From contig OZ257134.1 of NCBI GenBank assembly GCA_965279065.1, forward strand, positions 434,001 through 498,000: 64,000 nt of DNA, in the 5' to 3' direction. Position numbers and translations under genes: made by a program. Source of the stretch: JAKAXS01 sp965279065. GTDB lineage: Bacteria > Pseudomonadota > Alphaproteobacteria > Rhizobiales > Hyphomicrobiaceae. Below the pieces are notes generated by a model that did no database searches, was not told the origin of the DNA, and saw only the letters and a program-made list of their open reading frames with translations. This document shows, piece after piece, positions 9,445 to 17,369 of this stretch; position 1 is the first letter of the stretch; each line of letters starts with the position of its first letter.

Positions 9445-9924
9445 ATGCTCCGCATCGCCGCCGCCATCCTCCTGCTTGTCGTGCCGGTGTCCGCCGCCGC
9501 ACAGACCTTCGACGGCTGCTTTGCCCGCACCTACGACGCGGCCCACCTGGCCGCCCACGCCGGCCAGACGGTCTCCGCCGTCAAGCTGAAGCTCAAGCCG
9601 CGCCAGATGGACGACGGCTACAACTTCAGCGCCGAATTCCGCTTCGGCTTCCGCGAGGACAAGCGCGCCTTCTACGCCGTCGGCATTTGCAAGGACATCG
9701 GCGGCAGCCTCACCTGCTCCCTCGATCAGGACGCTGGCCAGGTCACGGTCAAGCCGGCAGATGGCGGCCTGCAGATCAGCCCGGTCAATGATGTGCGTGC
9801 CGACGCCGAGTCCGGCGACGAGGCCGAATACGTCACCATCAGCAGATCGAACCCGGAAGACCGTGTGTTCCAGCTGCGCGCCGTCGCGGCGTCCGACTGC
9901 AAGGAATTCGACACTGAAGAGTGA
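9445..9924 (+). CDS. Hypothetical exported protein
   Basis: 159 aa, beginning with a clear Sec signal peptide (residues 1-19, MLRIAAAILLLVVPVSAAA, cleavage before QTFDG). The mature part contains Cys at four positions (in DGCFA, GICKD, LTCSL and SDCKE), consistent with two disulfides in the periplasm. I do not recognise the family. It starts 43 bp after the AsmA-like gene on the same strand and is probably cotranscribed with it, which suggests an envelope role. Confidence 0.75.
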   Translation: MLRIAAAILLLVVPVSAAAQTFDGCFARTYDAAHLAAHAGQTVSAVKLKLKPRQMDDGYNFSAEFRFGFREDKRAFYAVGICKDIGGSLTCSLDQDAGQVTVKPADGGLQISPVNDVRADAESGDEAEYVTISRSNPEDRVFQLRAVAASDCKEFDTEE

Positions 9925-9945
9925 ACTGGGCTCGGCCGTCCGGTC

Positions 9946-10332
9946 TCATTCGACCTTGGTTGCGATCCACCATGTCGTGCCGCCCGCGTCCTTGAAGCCG
10001 CCCCGCTTGTCCTCGTCCTCTTTTTTGGCTGGCTCCTGGACCGGCACCACCCCCGCGTCCAGCGCCCGCCGCCAGGTCGCATCGACGTCAGCGACGTAAA
10101 CGTGGACGTGTGCCGCGACGGGCGGCCAACCCTCGACGCCATCGGCGATCATGATCACCGTGTCGTCGAGCCGTACTTCCGCATGCTGGATCGTCCCGTC
10201 CGGCCGCGCCATGCGACGCAGCTCCGTGGCATCGAACACCCGCACAAGAAGCTCGATCGAGGCCGCCGCGCCCGCAACGATCAGATACGGCGCGGCGCTG
10301 GTGTAGCCGTGCGGTTTGTAAGATGCGCTCAT
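9946..10332 (-). CDS. VOC family protein (glyoxalase/bleomycin-resistance fold)
   Basis: 128 aa in the PhnB-like branch of the vicinal oxygen chelate superfamily. It opens with the usual SAAPYLIV strand, continues with IQHAEVRLDDTVIMIAD and HVHVYVADVD, and ends with the DAGGTTWWIAT strand; His and Glu in these strands are the typical metal positions. The ATG at 10332 has GGAGG seven bases upstream, better than the GTG at 10344. The substrate is unknown. The AraC-type regulator gene lies just upstream on the same strand, 46 bp away, so the two may share a transcript. Confidence 0.85.
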   Translation of the reverse strand: MSASYKPHGYTSAAPYLIVAGAAASIELLVRVFDATELRRMARPDGTIQHAEVRLDDTVIMIADGVEGWPPVAAHVHVYVADVDATWRRALDAGVVPVQEPAKKEDEDKRGGFKDAGGTTWWIATKVE

Positions 10333-10378
10333 TGCTGCCTCCACTGGTCAAAACCGTCTGCGACTTGCGGCGATTGCG

Positions 10379-11170
10379 TCAGCCTCGCACGTTGACCATG
10401 CTGGGCGACGCCGACGCCCCGAACATGCGGCGAAAGTCGTGCGCGAAGTGCGCCTGGTCGGCATATCCAGCCGCGTGCGCCGCTGCCGTGAAGTTCGCGC
10501 CGGCCACGATCTCGCGGATCGCCGCCAGCATGCGTTGCCACGCACGATAGCGCCGGTATGGTACGCCTACGTCCGCCGCAAACAGATGCTGGAAACGCGA
10601 CGCCGAAAGTTCGACAGAGGCGGCCGCATCTGCCACCGCGACCTGTGCACCGTCGTTGATCTGCAGCTGCCGCACCACGCGCGCGATGCGCGGGTCGATG
10701 TCCCGCCGCGCGCGCGGCGAAGAAAAGCGTATCAGATCCGCCAGCGCCTCCCCTGCCCACGTCGCGCTGTCCTGATCCTCGAACAACGCGCACAGCCCAT
10801 ACGTCTCGCGCCCAGTGCCGACCAGCGCCCCGCCAACCTCGCGGCCGCCGCGTACTAGGGGCGTCAGCGCCGCAACGCCCGCCACGCTTGGTTCGAGATA
10901 GACGACCGCCAATGGGTCCCCGGCCATGTCGAAGGCATACGTCACGCCGGCGGGTACAACGGCGATACGGCAACGCAGCCACGGTTCATCGCCGATGCGC
11001 AAACGGAAACTGTCGGACAACCCGGCCAGCAACACCGGCACGCTGTGCTGGTGCCCCACGTTATGCTGCAGCGGCCCGGCGAATGCGGAGATGCCCGGCC
11101 CGACATACCACAGCGATCGCGGTGCTTCCGCGCGTCCCGCAGCACGTTCGTACAAGCCCGCTTTTGTCAT
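10379..11170 (-). CDS. AraC family transcriptional regulator
   Basis: 263 aa. An N-terminal cupin-like sensor region (about 1-150, with HNVGHQHSVPVLLAG) precedes a C-terminal double helix-turn-helix (about 160-260, with VADAAASVELSASRFQHLFAADVG split over both helices, and AGYADQAHFAHDFRRMFG). The start chosen is the ATG at 11170; the open frame continues upstream but without protein-like sequence. It is divergent from the exported metallo-hydrolase with only 50 bp between starts, so it probably regulates that gene, itself and perhaps the VOC gene downstream. The inducer is unknown. Confidence 0.87.
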   Translation of the reverse strand: MTKAGLYERAAGRAEAPRSLWYVGPGISAFAGPLQHNVGHQHSVPVLLAGLSDSFRLRIGDEPWLRCRIAVVPAGVTYAFDMAGDPLAVVYLEPSVAGVAALTPLVRGGREVGGALVGTGRETYGLCALFEDQDSATWAGEALADLIRFSSPRARRDIDPRIARVVRQLQINDGAQVAVADAAASVELSASRFQHLFAADVGVPYRRYRAWQRMLAAIREIVAGANFTAAAHAAGYADQAHFAHDFRRMFGASASPSMVNVRG

Positions 11171-11220
11171 GCCGGCTAGCCTCGTTTCTCGTGACCCACA
11201 GCCAATGGATAGCCGACGCG

Positions 11221-12219
11221 ATGACACCGTCCAAGATGCATTTGAACCGCCGCGATCTCCTGGCCCTGGGCGGCGCCGCCGCTGCAACGCTTGCCACCGG
11301 CGCGCTCATCAGCCCCGCCTCGGCCAAGGCGCCCCTGCTCGGCGTCTCGCAGGCAAAGCACTGGCGCTACAAGCTGGGCGCCTTCGAAATCACCACCATC
11401 ATGGACTCCGAAGCCTTCATCGACGGCCCCTATCCCATCATCGGCAAGAATGCCGAAGAGGCCGACGTCCGCGCCCTGATGCGCGCCAACCTCGTGCCCG
11501 AGACGCGCTACCAGCCCGGCTTTTCTCCCACCGTCATCAACACCGGCAGGGAACTCGTGCTGTTCGACACCGGCAACGGCGCCACCGGCTTCGTTCCCCG
11601 TCCCAACGGCGGCTGGCTGGTGGACCAGCTTGGCCCCGCCGGCTTCAAGGCCGAGGATATCGACGTCGTCGTCCTCAGCCACGGTCACCCCGACCACATT
11701 GCCGGCATCATGGAAAACGGCAAGCCGCTGTGCCCCAACGCCCGCTACGTCATCTGCGCCACCGAGTACGACTACTGGTCGCCGGAAGGCAAACACACGG
11801 GCGAACTGGAAAAACTCGCCGCCGTATTCCGCGCCAACGCGCTACCGGTCGCCGACAAGTTCACGATGCTGAAGCCTGGCGACGACGTCGTCTCGGGCAT
11901 CCGCTCGCTTGCGGCCCACGGCCACACGCCCGGTCACCTCGCCTTCGTCATCGAGAGCGACGGCAGGCAGATGCTGTTCTGGGGCGACTGCGCGCATCAC
12001 CACGTCGCCTCGCTCGCGCGTCCCGACTGGCACTGCGTCTTCGATATCGACCAGGAGCAGGCGGTCGCCACGCGCAAGACCATCTACGACATGGCCGCCA
12101 CCGAGCGCTGGCCCGTCATCGGCTACCACATGCCGTTCCCCTCGGTAGGCTACGTCGAACGCCGCCCCGAAGGCGGCTATCGCTGGCTCGAACACTCCTT
12201 CCAGCTTTACCCGCAGTGA
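11221..12219 (+). CDS. Tat-exported metallo-beta-lactamase-fold hydrolase
   Basis: 332 aa. The N-terminus has a twin-arginine signal (NRRDLLALGGAAAATLATGA, cleaved near ISPASA). The body is the metallo-beta-lactamase fold, with zinc ligands in SHGHPDH (HxHxDH), the later His in AAHGHTPGH, the Asp in FWGDCAHH and the final His in IGYHMPF. The class includes quorum-quenching lactonases, aryl sulfatases and many hydrolases of unknown substrate; a cytoplasm-folded, periplasm-delivered enzyme fits Tat export of a metalloenzyme. The open frame extends upstream to 10888, but that part is antisense to the AraC gene. ATG 11221 and ATG 11236 are both possible starts. Confidence 0.85.
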   Translation: MTPSKMHLNRRDLLALGGAAAATLATGALISPASAKAPLLGVSQAKHWRYKLGAFEITTIMDSEAFIDGPYPIIGKNAEEADVRALMRANLVPETRYQPGFSPTVINTGRELVLFDTGNGATGFVPRPNGGWLVDQLGPAGFKAEDIDVVVLSHGHPDHIAGIMENGKPLCPNARYVICATEYDYWSPEGKHTGELEKLAAVFRANALPVADKFTMLKPGDDVVSGIRSLAAHGHTPGHLAFVIESDGRQMLFWGDCAHHHVASLARPDWHCVFDIDQEQAVATRKTIYDMAATERWPVIGYHMPFPSVGYVERRPEGGYRWLEHSFQLYPQ

Positions 12220-12260
12220 CCCCGAATGCCGGGCTGAACGTCCGCAGTCGAAACTGGCTT

Positions 12261-12305
12261 CCCTCTCCCCGTCCTTACGGGGAGAGGGTCAGGGTGAGGG
12301 GCAGC
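12261..12305. repeat. Palindromic intergenic repeat, CCCTCTCCCCGT family, copy 1
   Basis: CCCTCTCCCCGT pairs with ACGGGGAGAGGG around a short loop, followed by the conserved tail TCAGGGTGAGGGGC. Related copies are at 17070, 34764, 34875 and 44868. It sits between the convergent hydrolase and prfH genes and may act as a bidirectional 3'-end structure. Confidence 0.85.
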
Positions 12306-12349
12306 ATCCCCGAGACAGCGACCAATTTGATCGCATCGCGATCCGTCCG

Positions 12350-12973
12350 CTACACCGCCACGAACCGCTCGCCCTTGAACCGCCGCACCGGCCGGCCGCG
12401 CTCGACGCGATCGTGTTTTTCCTGGATCGCGTGCCGGTCGGTCAGTTCCGCCAGGCTCTGCGCCAGCTTCAGCAGCGCCGCCAGCCGCTCCAGCGCGATT
12501 GCCTTGTTGCGATGCTGCGACCGCTCCTCGCGCGCCACCACGCTGAACCCCGTCGGCCGGTGTACGGCCCGCACCGCGCTCTCCGTCGTGTTCTGATGCT
12601 GGCCGCCGGGCCCGCCGGCGCGCGTCGTCTCGAACACCACGTCGCGCACGTCGAGCGTCCGCGCCGTCTCCGCCGCTCCCGGCAACGCGATGACGCCGAT
12701 GAACCAGTTCTTGCGCTTGTGATGCGGCCGCACCGGCGACGCCGCCACCCATTGGATCGATCCGATCCAACGGCCGGCAAACGCCTCCGCGTCCGCACCC
12801 TGCACGATCGCCACCGCCGATCCCGCGCCATGTCCATCCGTGTCGGGCCCGAGCGCCACGTCGAGGCTGACGCTGGCCGCATCCGCCTCGCACCGCATGA
12901 CGTCGAGCGCCTTGGCGAGCGCGATCCGGCATTCCGCCGGGCCGCGTCCGCTCGTCACGAGAAGCCGGATCAT
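12350..12973 (-). CDS. prfH: Peptide chain release factor H
   Basis: 207 aa, the usual PrfH size: it has the catalytic release-factor domain but lacks the stop-codon-reading domain 2 of RF1/RF2. The peptidyl-hydrolysis motif is AGGPGGQHQN, with GGQ at residues 123-125, and it is followed by the basic region VVAREERSQHRNKA that contacts rRNA. PrfH is known to release peptides from ribosomes whose 16S decoding centre has been cut, as by colicin E3. It overlaps rtcB by 4 bp (ATGA) and is its downstream partner, so the operon is predicted to rescue and then repair damaged ribosomes. Confidence 0.93.
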   Translation of the reverse strand: MIRLLVTSGRGPAECRIALAKALDVMRCEADAASVSLDVALGPDTDGHGAGSAVAIVQGADAEAFAGRWIGSIQWVAASPVRPHHKRKNWFIGVIALPGAAETARTLDVRDVVFETTRAGGPGGQHQNTTESAVRAVHRPTGFSVVAREERSQHRNKAIALERLAALLKLAQSLAELTDRHAIQEKHDRVERGRPVRRFKGERFVAV

Positions 12974-14175
12974 CGCCAGTCCTCCCGCGCGCGGTCGCGC
13001 TTGCCGCCGCGCTGCGGCTTGGCCGCACGCTCATGCCGCTCCGCCCCGCGAGCGGTCTTAAACGTGACCAGGGGCCGCAACGTCGCCACCACCCGCGCCA
13101 GCTCGAACTCCTCCAGATCGGCGATGACGCGATCGATGCCCTTGTAGGCCTCGGGCGCTTCCTCGATCAGCAGGTTGCGATCCTCGCACACGACGTAGCC
13201 GCCGAACGGATTGCGCTGCAGCCGCGCCAGCTCCGACTTCGTCGTGCGCACGCGGCCGTGCATCGAGCCGCGATCGAACTTGCGGCCGGCGCCGTGCGCC
13301 AGTGACGCCAGCGTCTCGGCCCGTCCCGCCGCCAGCGGCTCGACGAGATACGACAGCGTGCCGCGCGAGCCGGGGATCGGCACCAGCCCGCGATCGGCAG
13401 GCGCCGTGCCCTTGCGATGCAGCACCCCGTCGTCGCGCCACTCCACGAGGTTGTGGCTGAGATCGGCCACCAGCTCGGCGCTCGTGCGCAAGGCGCTGGC
13501 GGCCCGCGACGCGATCATGCGCCGGTTGATGCGCGCCCAGATCACCGCGCCGTCGTGCGCTTCCAGATAGCGCCGCCCCGCCGCACCATTCGGATCGAGT
13601 GCGCGCACGCCGTCCTGCAACTGCTGTTGCAGGATGCTGCTGCCGAGCCCGCGCGAGCCCGAGTGCACCAGCACCACCGCGCGGTCGCGGTCGAGCCCGG
13701 CCGCGGCTGCCGCACCTTCGTCGAACACCTCATCGACGGCCTGCACCTCGCAGAAGTGGTTGCCGCCACCGACCGTGCCGATCGAAGCGTTGAACGCAAC
13801 ATCACCGAGCCCGGCAAACACCAGCGCCGGCTGCGCCATGCGTTCGTGTTCGACCGACGGGCCTTCCAGCACCGCCAGCCGCTCAGCCGCCGTATCCAGC
13901 CGCAGCTTGCGCAAAGGCAGATCGAGCTGGAACAGCCCCATGCCGCAGCCGATGTCGGACCCGACGAGCTGCGGGTAGATGCCGTCCGCCAGAATGCTGC
14001 AGCCGACGGGACCGTACTTGCCGGCGTGCAGGTCCGGCATTGCCGCAACGGCCCGGACGCCGGGCAGCACCGCGACGTCTTCCAGCTGCCGTTCGGCATT
14101 GCCCTCGATCCAGGATTTGGCCGAGTAGTAGGTGTGGATCGGCGCGCGGCCGTCCACGTGAGGAAACGTGCCCAT
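12970..14175 (-). CDS. rtcB: RNA-splicing ligase RtcB, PrfH-associated type
   Basis: 401 aa. RtcB joins RNA ends bearing 2',3'-cyclic phosphate (or 3'-phosphate) to 5'-OH using GTP and manganese. All key motifs are intact: SDIGCGM (Asp74, Cys77), GTVGGGNHF (Asn139, His140), HSGSRG (His171), HRKGTAPA, the guanylylated His294 in SLAHGAGRK, and YKGID near the C-terminus. The last 40 residues are a basic tail (RHERAAKPQRGGKRDR). The protein is close in length to the RtcB2 forms that travel with prfH. It is first in a two-gene operon; I saw no sigma-54 site or RtcR-like regulator upstream, so control differs from E. coli rtcBA. Confidence 0.93.
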   Translation of the reverse strand: MGTFPHVDGRAPIHTYYSAKSWIEGNAERQLEDVAVLPGVRAVAAMPDLHAGKYGPVGCSILADGIYPQLVGSDIGCGMGLFQLDLPLRKLRLDTAAERLAVLEGPSVEHERMAQPALVFAGLGDVAFNASIGTVGGGNHFCEVQAVDEVFDEGAAAAAGLDRDRAVVLVHSGSRGLGSSILQQQLQDGVRALDPNGAAGRRYLEAHDGAVIWARINRRMIASRAASALRTSAELVADLSHNLVEWRDDGVLHRKGTAPADRGLVPIPGSRGTLSYLVEPLAAGRAETLASLAHGAGRKFDRGSMHGRVRTTKSELARLQRNPFGGYVVCEDRNLLIEEAPEAYKGIDRVIADLEEFELARVVATLRPLVTFKTARGAERHERAAKPQRGGKRDRAREDWR

Positions 14176-14490
14176 GAGGGAGACTTTCGATCAGATTGGG
14201 GAACTGCGATACGCCGCGCCGCTCAGGCGAGCAGGCACGCGCACCGGTAAGCGCCGTCGATCACTGCAGCGCAGTGTCGTTAGGCGAGGCCCCAGGCGGG
14301 GCAGCGAGACGCAATGGTCATCGAGCTAACTCCCAATTTGATCGAACGAGACGATCAAGGTACGCACCGGCACCGCGGCGCGAAGGCGTGCACATACCCC
14401 AACAATCGCGGCCGATCAATGACCCAACGAAAATTTGAAGACGCCGATGGGAGACGCGCAAACGACGGCAGCGCTGATGTGGTTGACGCG
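14176..14490. other. Intergenic region upstream of rtcB
   Basis: 315 bp carrying the rtcB promoter region. The start codon has no good ribosome-binding site. No sigma-54 consensus in either orientation and no convincing small gene were found. It borders the long inverted repeat at 14491. Confidence 0.4.
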
Positions 14491-14573
14491 TAGGTTGGGT
14501 CAAGCCCCCTTGCGCGACCCAACATTGGTGCAGCACCCAAGCTGTTGGGTCGCGCTGCGCTTGACCCAACCTA
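14491..14573. repeat. Long inverted repeat of the TAGGTTGGGTCAAGC type
   Basis: The left arm begins TAGGTTGGGTCAAGC and ends GCGCGACCCAACA (14491-14523). The right arm runs TGTTGGGTCGCGC to GCTTGACCCAACCTA (14543-14573). The arms are about 31-33 bp and nearly perfect, with a 19-bp loop. This is a widespread bacterial intergenic repeat type. It lies between rtcB and the second bactofilin. Confidence 0.85.
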
Positions 14574-14596
14574 CAAGTTCGACGCGTAACGGCGAT

Positions 14597-15064
14597 CTAG
14601 CGCACCGCCACCAGCGTGCGACGTGCCTTTTCATACTGCGGATACTCTGCCTTCGCGCGGTCTGCCATGGTGTTACGCGCCGCCTGTTCGATCTCGTCGA
14701 GTTCGCTGGCCACGATATTGAGGTCTGCCTCAAGCTGCAGCAGTTCCGGCGGCGAGAAATTGGCTTCGGCGCGAACGGCCTTGCCGGTCATGGTGGCACC
14801 GGCCTCCAGCACGATGCTGGCGTAGCGCACATCGCCCTCGACGAACGCCCCGTCGTAGAGCGTCACGGAGCGAGCCTCGACGCGTCCCACGATCTGGCCG
14901 GCAATGAAAACGTCGCGCGCCGAGACATAACCGTTGACATAGCCGTCGCTGGAAACCTCCAGCTTTGAGCAGACCAGGCGACCGTCGAAACGCCCGTCCA
15001 GCCGCACGCTGCCTGCGGTCACGAGGTTTCCGCGCATGACCGTCTCTGCAGAAATCGTGATCAT
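14597..15064 (-). CDS. Bactofilin 2
   Basis: 155 aa. The beta-helical bactofilin core starts almost at the N-terminus (ITISAETVMRGNLVTAGSV) and includes VRLDGRFDGRL, GYVNGYVSARDVFIAGQIVG and GDVRYASIVLEAGATMTGK up to about residue 105. It differs from bactofilin 1 in having no disordered N-terminus and a C-terminal helical tail (about 110-155, rich in Glu and Leu) that may form a coiled coil for partner binding. The ATG at 15064 is chosen because the open frame upstream is not protein-like. The L,D-transpeptidase gene is next door and divergent, a plausible wall-synthesis link. Confidence 0.88.
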   Translation of the reverse strand: MITISAETVMRGNLVTAGSVRLDGRFDGRLVCSKLEVSSDGYVNGYVSARDVFIAGQIVGRVEARSVTLYDGAFVEGDVRYASIVLEAGATMTGKAVRAEANFSPPELLQLEADLNIVASELDEIEQAARNTMADRAKAEYPQYEKARRTLVAVR

Positions 15065-15401
15065 CGATGCCCCCGCCGCTGAACCATGACAAGTCAACGT
15101 CGACGCCGGGGCAAAAGTGAGGCCGCGCGCCCTCGGCGCCCGAATTTCCCGTCTGGCTGTTAAGTGCGGGGTGTGGCCGAGAAGCCATGCCGGCCGCAGA
15201 AAGCGGCGAAGGCTGAAGTTGATCGCTGACCAATGGCGCCCGGGCCCTTGCACCCCCCAACCCGAAGCGGCACCTTAATCCGCAGACGATCGGCCGCTTT
15301 GGACCTCTCGTTCAACGCAATGTTGACGATTTTGGCCGAGTTCAAAGTCGCAGTGGTTTGGGGTCCGTTGGCCCCCTCATCGTCGCAGGGAACGAACGCC
15401 C
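15065..15401. other. Divergent intergenic region, bactofilin 2 / L,D-transpeptidase
   Basis: 337 bp with no recognisable gene. A TTGACG at about 15323 on the plus strand could be a -35 element for the transpeptidase, and AGGGAAC at 15389-15395 is its likely ribosome-binding site. No hairpin or repeat was recognised. Confidence 0.4.
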
Positions 15402-15989
15402 ATGAACCGTCACATGATCCGACACTTCGCATTTGGCCGCTCCGCTTTGTCGGTCGCCGCGGCACTCGCCGCGCTGACGCTGCTGCCCCCCACCGCTTCG
15501 GCGCAGGAATTCTTCTCATTCTTGTGGGGCGGCGGCTCCCGCGAGGTGATTTCCTTCTCGCCCAGCGTCGCGCCGCGCCAGATCATCGTCAGCTTCGGCG
15601 ATCGCAAGCTGTACTGGGTCCACTCCAAGGGCGAGGCCATCAGCTATCCCATCGCCGTGCCGCGCGAGCAGAGCCGCTGGGCAGGCGTATCAGCGGTTTC
15701 CTCCAAGCGCGTCAACCCCGGCTGGACACCGACGCCTGAGATGCGCCGCGAAAACCCAAAGCTGCCTTCATATGTGCCAGGCGGCCATCCGCAGAACCCG
15801 CTCGGCCCACGCGCCCTCTATCTTGGCGCCAGCATGTACCGCATTCATGGCACCGACGCGCCCTGGACCATCGGCACGGCAGCCTCAAAGGGCTGCATCC
15901 GCATGTACAGCGAAGACGTGGTCGACCTCTACCCGCGCGTTCCCGTCGGCACCAAGGTGACGGTGACGTGGAAAAAGTACACGAGCTGA
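15402..15989 (+). CDS. L,D-transpeptidase (YkuD domain)
   Basis: 195 aa, exported. Signal peptide about 1-34 (hydrophobic core LSVAAALAALTLLPP, cleavage after TASAQ). The YkuD catalytic domain fills the rest, with the conserved His149 in MYRIHGTDAPW and the nucleophile Cys165 in SKGCIRM; the SKGC form replaces the usual SHGC, as in many alphaproteobacterial members. It makes 3-3 peptidoglycan crosslinks or anchors proteins to the wall. It is a single gene, divergent from bactofilin 2. The alternative start at 15414 would shorten the signal peptide by four residues. Confidence 0.93.
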   Translation: MNRHMIRHFAFGRSALSVAAALAALTLLPPTASAQEFFSFLWGGGSREVISFSPSVAPRQIIVSFGDRKLYWVHSKGEAISYPIAVPREQSRWAGVSAVSSKRVNPGWTPTPEMRRENPKLPSYVPGGHPQNPLGPRALYLGASMYRIHGTDAPWTIGTAASKGCIRMYSEDVVDLYPRVPVGTKVTVTWKKYTS

Positions 15990-16200
15990 TACGACTCTCG
16001 GACGGTCACTAGCCGCTCCAACCATCGCGCGCCGCGGGCTTGCCTTCGGCGCGCGATGAGTTTCAGGGCCCACATGTCGTTCGAAACCAGGCCGCACGGC
16101 CCATTGACGTGCCGTTTACCATCTCTGCGCTGAGCCCGCCGCGCTGTCGTATCCGACAAATGATGCGACGCCCCGCCATCCCTACCTTTGCAGCATCGCA

Positions 16201-16371
16201 ATGGAGATGCTCGTGAGGCTGGCAATGGATCGCGTCGATGTACGCCTCGCAAAGATTACGGGGCAAAGGCAACGCCAATTCGAGATCGTCGTCGTCGACG
16301 ATGAAGCAGAGCTGGGCTGGTTTGCCCGCCTCGGTGCCAGGGTGTTGCGCTTCCTCCGCATCATCGACTGA
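16201..16371 (+). CDS. Small hypothetical protein, 56 aa
   Basis: ATG to TGA frame of 57 codons with mostly G or C at third positions. The product starts MEMLVRLAMDRVDVRLAKI, has an IVVVDDEAELGWF centre and ends in an amphipathic, Arg-rich helix RLGARVLRFLRIID. No ribosome-binding site of note precedes it and I do not recognise a family. It fills an otherwise empty gap between the transpeptidase and the convergent membrane protein. The call rests on length and codon pattern only. Confidence 0.35.
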   Translation: MEMLVRLAMDRVDVRLAKITGQRQRQFEIVVVDDEAELGWFARLGARVLRFLRIID

Positions 16372-16420
16372 CGCACGCACCGCGGCACGCGAATGCAACG
16401 TGGGTGCAAGCCCGCCGATA

Positions 16421-16984
16421 TCAGGCGGCCAGACGTTCGCGCGAAATCTGTGGCAGCATGCCGGACATCGCCACCAGCCGATGCAGCAGCAGCAGCACGG
16501 TGAAGGCGATTGCGTTCACCAGAGCGATCTCGCCGATCACCGGCAGCGAGAACGCCGTCTCGCCCGACGGAAGAATGGCCGTCGCCGCAAACAACACCGC
16601 CTGATAGACGGCGAATGCCGCGACCAACGCTGCGGCAATGGCGGCGACGAAGCTTTGCGGCGCGGTCGCGGCAATCGCCCCGCGCGCGGCGAAGTATCCG
16701 GCCACAGCCGCCACGCCGATCGCCGCGCCCCATGCGAAGCTCTGCGTCTCGATCGGATAGCCGAGAAGTCCATAACCCACGGCCTGGTTTGCAGCCCACA
16801 CGGCCACCACGAGAAGAAGACCGTCCGTCCGTTTCATGTCGAGCGCCGCCAATGCGGCGAGAGCCGCGAACGGCGTGGCGCATGAGAACTTCGTGCTCAA
16901 GACGACGCTGCCGACGATCAGGAGGCCGGCCCAGATCCAGCGTGCGGCCTTGGGCTGTTCGGGCGAAAGGATCGATGTCGTCAT
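16421..16984 (-). CDS. Integral membrane protein of unknown function
   Basis: 187 aa with about five predicted membrane helices (near 18-40, 50-75, 85-105, 112-140 and 150-172). A conserved-looking segment STKFSCATPFAALAALAA lies at the first helix. Ala-rich helices and the absence of charged loops suggest a small transporter component or permease-like protein, but I do not recognise the family. The ATG at 16984 is used; the upstream extension is not protein-like and runs into repeats. It appears to be a single gene. Confidence 0.7.
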   Translation of the reverse strand: MTTSILSPEQPKAARWIWAGLLIVGSVVLSTKFSCATPFAALAALAALDMKRTDGLLLVVAVWAANQAVGYGLLGYPIETQSFAWGAAIGVAAVAGYFAARGAIAATAPQSFVAAIAAALVAAFAVYQAVLFAATAILPSGETAFSLPVIGEIALVNAIAFTVLLLLHRLVAMSGMLPQISRERLAA

Positions 16985-17069
16985 GAACGTCTCCAGTCTC
17001 GATATGCGCTTCCAGCCGACACTTGTAGTCCGCTTTGCGGCCTGTTGCAAAACGGCGGAGGCGCCTCGT

Positions 17070-17096
17070 TCCTTCTCCCCGCGCGCGGGTGAGGGA
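17070..17096. repeat. Degenerate CCCTCTCCCC-family hairpin, copy 2
   Basis: CCTTCTCCCCGCGCGCGGGT followed by GAGGGA resembles the copies at 12261 and 34764, but the right arm is incomplete. Confidence 0.6.
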
Positions 17097-17184
17097 GCGG
17101 CTTTCTCACAACTGGAGCACTCGTCTCCGTACGCTTGGCTGCCTGCCAGCTTACGCTCGCGGCCACGCCCCGACATCTCAGCTT

Positions 17185-17292
17185 GTCATCCTCGGGCTTG
17201 TCCCGAGGACCCATCCATCGGCCGGGTCTGTGCCCTCCGGCGAGTGTTGCCCCCGCTGCACCATGGGTCCTCGGAACGAGCCCGAGGATGAC
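17185..17292. repeat. Double-hairpin repeat (GTCATCCTCGGG family), copy 1
   Basis: 108 bp bounded by GTCATCCTCGGGCTTGTCCC on the left and its near-perfect inverted copy ending GAGGATGAC on the right. Each end is itself a hairpin (CTCGGG / CCCGAG). Four more copies of 108-110 bp are at 24097, 38838, 40354 and 46116. Confidence 0.9.
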
Positions 17293-17369
17293 CGTTGTGA
17301 GGAGGTTGCCGCTCGCACTCCAACAAGAAGCGCGCGACAGTTCCTCGGCAAGCAAGTTGAGCGACCCCG

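Larger units (their letters stand above)
16985..17369. other. Intergenic region with repeats upstream of the membrane protein
   Basis: 385 bp. It holds a degenerate CCTTCTCCCC hairpin (17070-17096) and a complete 108-bp double-hairpin repeat (17185-17292), listed separately. I looked for a riboswitch upstream of the membrane protein and saw none I could support. Confidence 0.5.

Noticed and set aside
10926..12596. 556-codon plus-strand ORF overlapping the metallo-hydrolase
   Set aside because: Out of frame with the Tat-exported enzyme; the product is Arg-rich junk and the frame runs through a palindromic repeat.
14176..14350. Sigma-54 promoter for rtcB
   Set aside because: E. coli rtcBA uses sigma-54, so I looked for TGGCAC-N5-TTGC in either orientation and found none.
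14318..14569. 83-codon minus-strand ORF upstream of rtcB
   Set aside because: Much of it is translated from the long inverted repeat at 14491-14573, and it has no ribosome-binding site.
16985..17369. Riboswitch upstream of the membrane protein at 16421
   Set aside because: A transporter-like product suggested one, but the region is largely repeat sequence and I could find no conserved riboswitch core.
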